The notes beneath the pieces were generated by a model that made no database searches, had not been told where the DNA came from, and saw only the letters and a program-made list of their open reading frames with translations. This document shows, one piece after another, positions 62,559 to 64,000 of a stretch of DNA of 64,000 nt. The DNA comes from CAUZIB01 sp963663925 (GTDB lineage Bacteria; Acidobacteriota; Vicinamibacteria; Vicinamibacterales; UBA8438). The position numbers and the translations under genes are program-made. The first letter of the stretch is position 1. Each line of letters opens with the position of its first letter. The stretch lies in NCBI GenBank assembly GCA_965237405.1, contig OZ250139.1, forward strand, positions 3,286,001 through 3,350,000, given 5' to 3'.

Positions 62559-63340
62559 TGTCAACTTAACGAGTCCGGGCCAGAATGAGGCGAGTTGATC
62601 CCAGGATCAGGCTGCCGTCACCTGGGCCCACACGGTGAACGACCGTGCTCGCAACATCCGATGATGGGCCGCCCTGAGTAGGTGTCGACCCACGCGAAAT
62701 AGATTCTGAATGACACCGTGGACGTGCAAGAACCGCTGCGCGTGGTCGGATGACGTGAAGCCTCGCATCTGACGTTCGCGTTGTCGCGTGGGTTGATGCG
62801 AGACTTCGGCGCGATTGTTCGCGTATCGCCTCGTGTCATGGGTGACCAGCGGCATGAGGTCCCGATGGGCGACACGGTAGCTGCCCAGCTTGTCGGTCAC
62901 GAGCCGCACGGGTTCCTGTCGCTGACTCTTCAACAGTCGGCGAAAGAATCTCCGCGCTGCACGCCCGTCCCGACGGGGTTGTACGAGGATGTCGATCAGA
63001 TCACCGTCTTGATCCACCGCGCGCCAGAGATACTGGCGCTGACCGTTGATCGTCACGAAGACTTCGTCCAGGAACCACGTATCTCCGAGTCGACCCTGTC
63101 GTCGCTTCAACTGCCGAGCGTAGTCGGGGCCGAACTTCCCGCACCACTGGCGAACGGTTTCGTAGGACACGATGATTCCTCGTTCAGCCAGCAAATCCTC
63201 AACATCCCGGAAGCTCATGCAGTATCTGTGGTAGAGCCAGACGGCATGGCTGATGATTTCGGGCGGAAAGCGATGCCGATGGTAGCGGGGCCGGCGAGTG
63301 TTCATCCCGGCATTGTGCCGGGCGGAGAGTTAACCTGACA
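62559..63340. mobile_element. IS6-family element, copy 2 (782 bp)
   Basis: Same ends as copy 1 (TGTCAACTTAAC on the left, reversed TGTCAGGTTAAC on the right), in opposite orientation. No direct flanking repeat. Together with copy 1 it brackets 46.26-62.56 kb. Confidence 0.88.
62607..63305 (-). CDS. IS6-family transposase
   Basis: 232 residues, identical by eye to the copy at 45508-46206 except CMSFRD for CLSFRD. All DDE positions are present (FLDEVFV, TDKLGSY, NRAEVSHQ). Probably active. Confidence 0.92.
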   Translation of the reverse strand: MNTRRPRYHRHRFPPEIISHAVWLYHRYCMSFRDVEDLLAERGIIVSYETVRQWCGKFGPDYARQLKRRQGRLGDTWFLDEVFVTINGQRQYLWRAVDQDGDLIDILVQPRRDGRAARRFFRRLLKSQRQEPVRLVTDKLGSYRVAHRDLMPLVTHDTRRYANNRAEVSHQPTRQRERQMRGFTSSDHAQRFLHVHGVIQNLFRVGRHLLRAAHHRMLRARSFTVWAQVTAA

Positions 63341-63360
63341 ATGCCCGTCAGACACGGGTG

Positions 63361-63519
63361 GACCCCGCCGAAGTGCTGACCCACCCACGCACCCATTCCC
63401 ACATGCGCGTGGCCGAACTCGCGCTCCGCCTGCGCTGTCGCGACTGCCGCCACCGCACCGCGCGGATCGACCCCGTCGCCCGTCTGCCCACGCAGCCGTT
63501 TGTCGCCGGGATGATTTGA
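63361..63519 (+). pseudogene. C-terminal fragment with a CxxC motif
   Basis: DPAEVLTHPRTHSHMRVAELALRLRCRDCRHRTARIDP then LPTQPFVAGMI and a TGA at 63517-63519. The CRDCRHR is a half zinc ribbon. The start is cut by IS6 copy 2. The parent protein is unknown. Confidence 0.4.
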
Positions 63520-63607
63520 GGCTTTGGTGCATGGCTCCTGACCCTCACGTCGGTGGGCATCGTCAACCGGCTGGTCCTGTTGCCGCGGCCGGCGCACGAT
63601 CCTTCTG

Positions 63608-63899
63608 ATGAAGTCGAGGGTGCCTCCGAAATACAAGACAACGTATCGCGTCGGGAACTGGCGGGAGTACGAGTGAGCGCTCGTCCAGTGAGGTGACGTG
63701 ACCCTGTGGCTCTCTGCCGATGCCACGGACGCGTGGCGACCGTCGCCCTCCGGTCGACCCGGCGGGCAGAAGCGGTTCTCGGATGTGACGATCGAGACCG
63801 CGTTGGTCCTCCGGCTTGTCTTCAGCTTACCCTTGCGCCAGACGGAGGGGTTCGTGCGGTCGGTCCTGGCCTTGATGGGCGCCGATCTGGATGCGGCGG
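63608..63899 (+). pseudogene. IS5-family transposase N-terminal part with two TGA codons
   Basis: MKSRVPPKYKTTYRVGNWREYE, TGA (63674-63676), ALVQ, TGA (63689-63691), GDVTLWLSADATDAWRPSPSGRPGGQKRFSDVTIETALVLRLVF then VRSVLALMGADLDAAD. Both stops replace Arg codons (compare NQALVRRGDV at 25.5 kb), consistent with CGA to TGA. The match ends near 63900. Confidence 0.82.
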
Positions 63900-63926
63900 A
63901 CACGACTAGAACAACCTGCCGCAGCA

Positions 63927-64000
63927 TTACTTGTTGTCCTCACCAACCAGTTTGTCGACATGCTCGTCAACGGCATCGAGGATTGCATAGGCCAGCTTTC
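63927..64000 (-). CDS. C-terminal end of an unknown protein, partial
   Basis: A frame entering from the right edge reads KLAYAILDAVDEHVDKLVGEDNK and stops with TAA at 63927-63929. Helical and acidic. Too short to assign. Confidence 0.4.
   Translation of the reverse strand, partial: KLAYAILDAVDEHVDKLVGEDNK

Noticed and set aside
45473..63340. A simple composite transposon bounded by the two IS6 copies
   Set aside because: No target duplication, opposite orientation and several other truncated IS6 pieces; rearrangement is at least as likely.

Overview
The window is GC-rich bacterial DNA from an accessory region that is saturated with insertion sequences. I see no rRNA, tRNA, CRISPR array or replication gene. 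Two remnants of Ser/Thr kinase N-termini, a secreted Tyr/Pro- and Arg/Gly-rich protein and an outer-membrane barrel gene resemble genes common in Acidobacteriota (Vicinamibacteria-like). That assignment is inference. Many genes carry single frameshifts or in-frame stops. This fits a decaying genomic island, although part of it may be assembly error at homopolymers.

Region by region. 1-3.2 kb: a retron-type reverse transcriptase followed by a twice-frameshifted gene ending in a HEPN-like RNxxxH motif. 3.2-13.6 kb: IS3 fragments, a tyrosine recombinase with one internal stop, a Phd/PIN toxin-antitoxin pair with a perfect operator palindrome, a uracil-DNA-glycosylase-like gene, a Tat-type protease, a two-gene unit ending in a possible HEPN-like protein, an EEP nuclease overlapping a HicA fragment, and two tandem paralogous small genes. 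13.6-20.6 kb: an AIM24-family gene split by an IS30 element, an orphan MraY-like gene with a MITE at its stop codon, an HNH lipoprotein and a VapBC pair. 20.8-31 kb: a PD-(D/E)XK-like gene cut by an IS, a YbaK deacylase, a UPF0270 gene, an IS21 element with a 215-bp inverted duplication of its end, and an IS1182 element inserted after the second codon of a 38-codon membrane peptide gene. 31-48 kb: a YajD-like HNH gene lying between remnants of a kinase gene, a lipoprotein, a cold-shock protein, a SprT-like protease, many IS elements, an OLD-like ATPase cut by a MITE, and a DoxX gene. 48-64 kb: two secreted or outer-membrane genes, two restriction-like nucleases (one cut by a MITE), a Sel1-repeat protein, a decayed resolvase with a res-like palindrome, a second IS110 element, and an intact three-gene operon (EVE-like+DUF262 / DUF3696 ATPase / unknown) at 58.6-62.3 kb.

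The main signals are as follows. (1) The intact operon at 58.6-62.3 kb is the best candidate for a complete defence system. (2) A 166-bp MITE family is present in four near-full copies, three of which sit at the broken ends of genes. (3) An 81-bp MITE and a full IS1182 element share CTAG targets and CAGCC termini. (4) Two IS110 copies carry conserved leaders of about 263 nt that are candidate bridge RNAs; one copy has changes at conserved catalytic positions. (5) The retron RT lies next to a broken HEPN-like gene. The two IS6 copies at 45.5 and 62.6 kb are nearly identical, in opposite orientation and lack target duplications, so this island has probably been rearranged recently.
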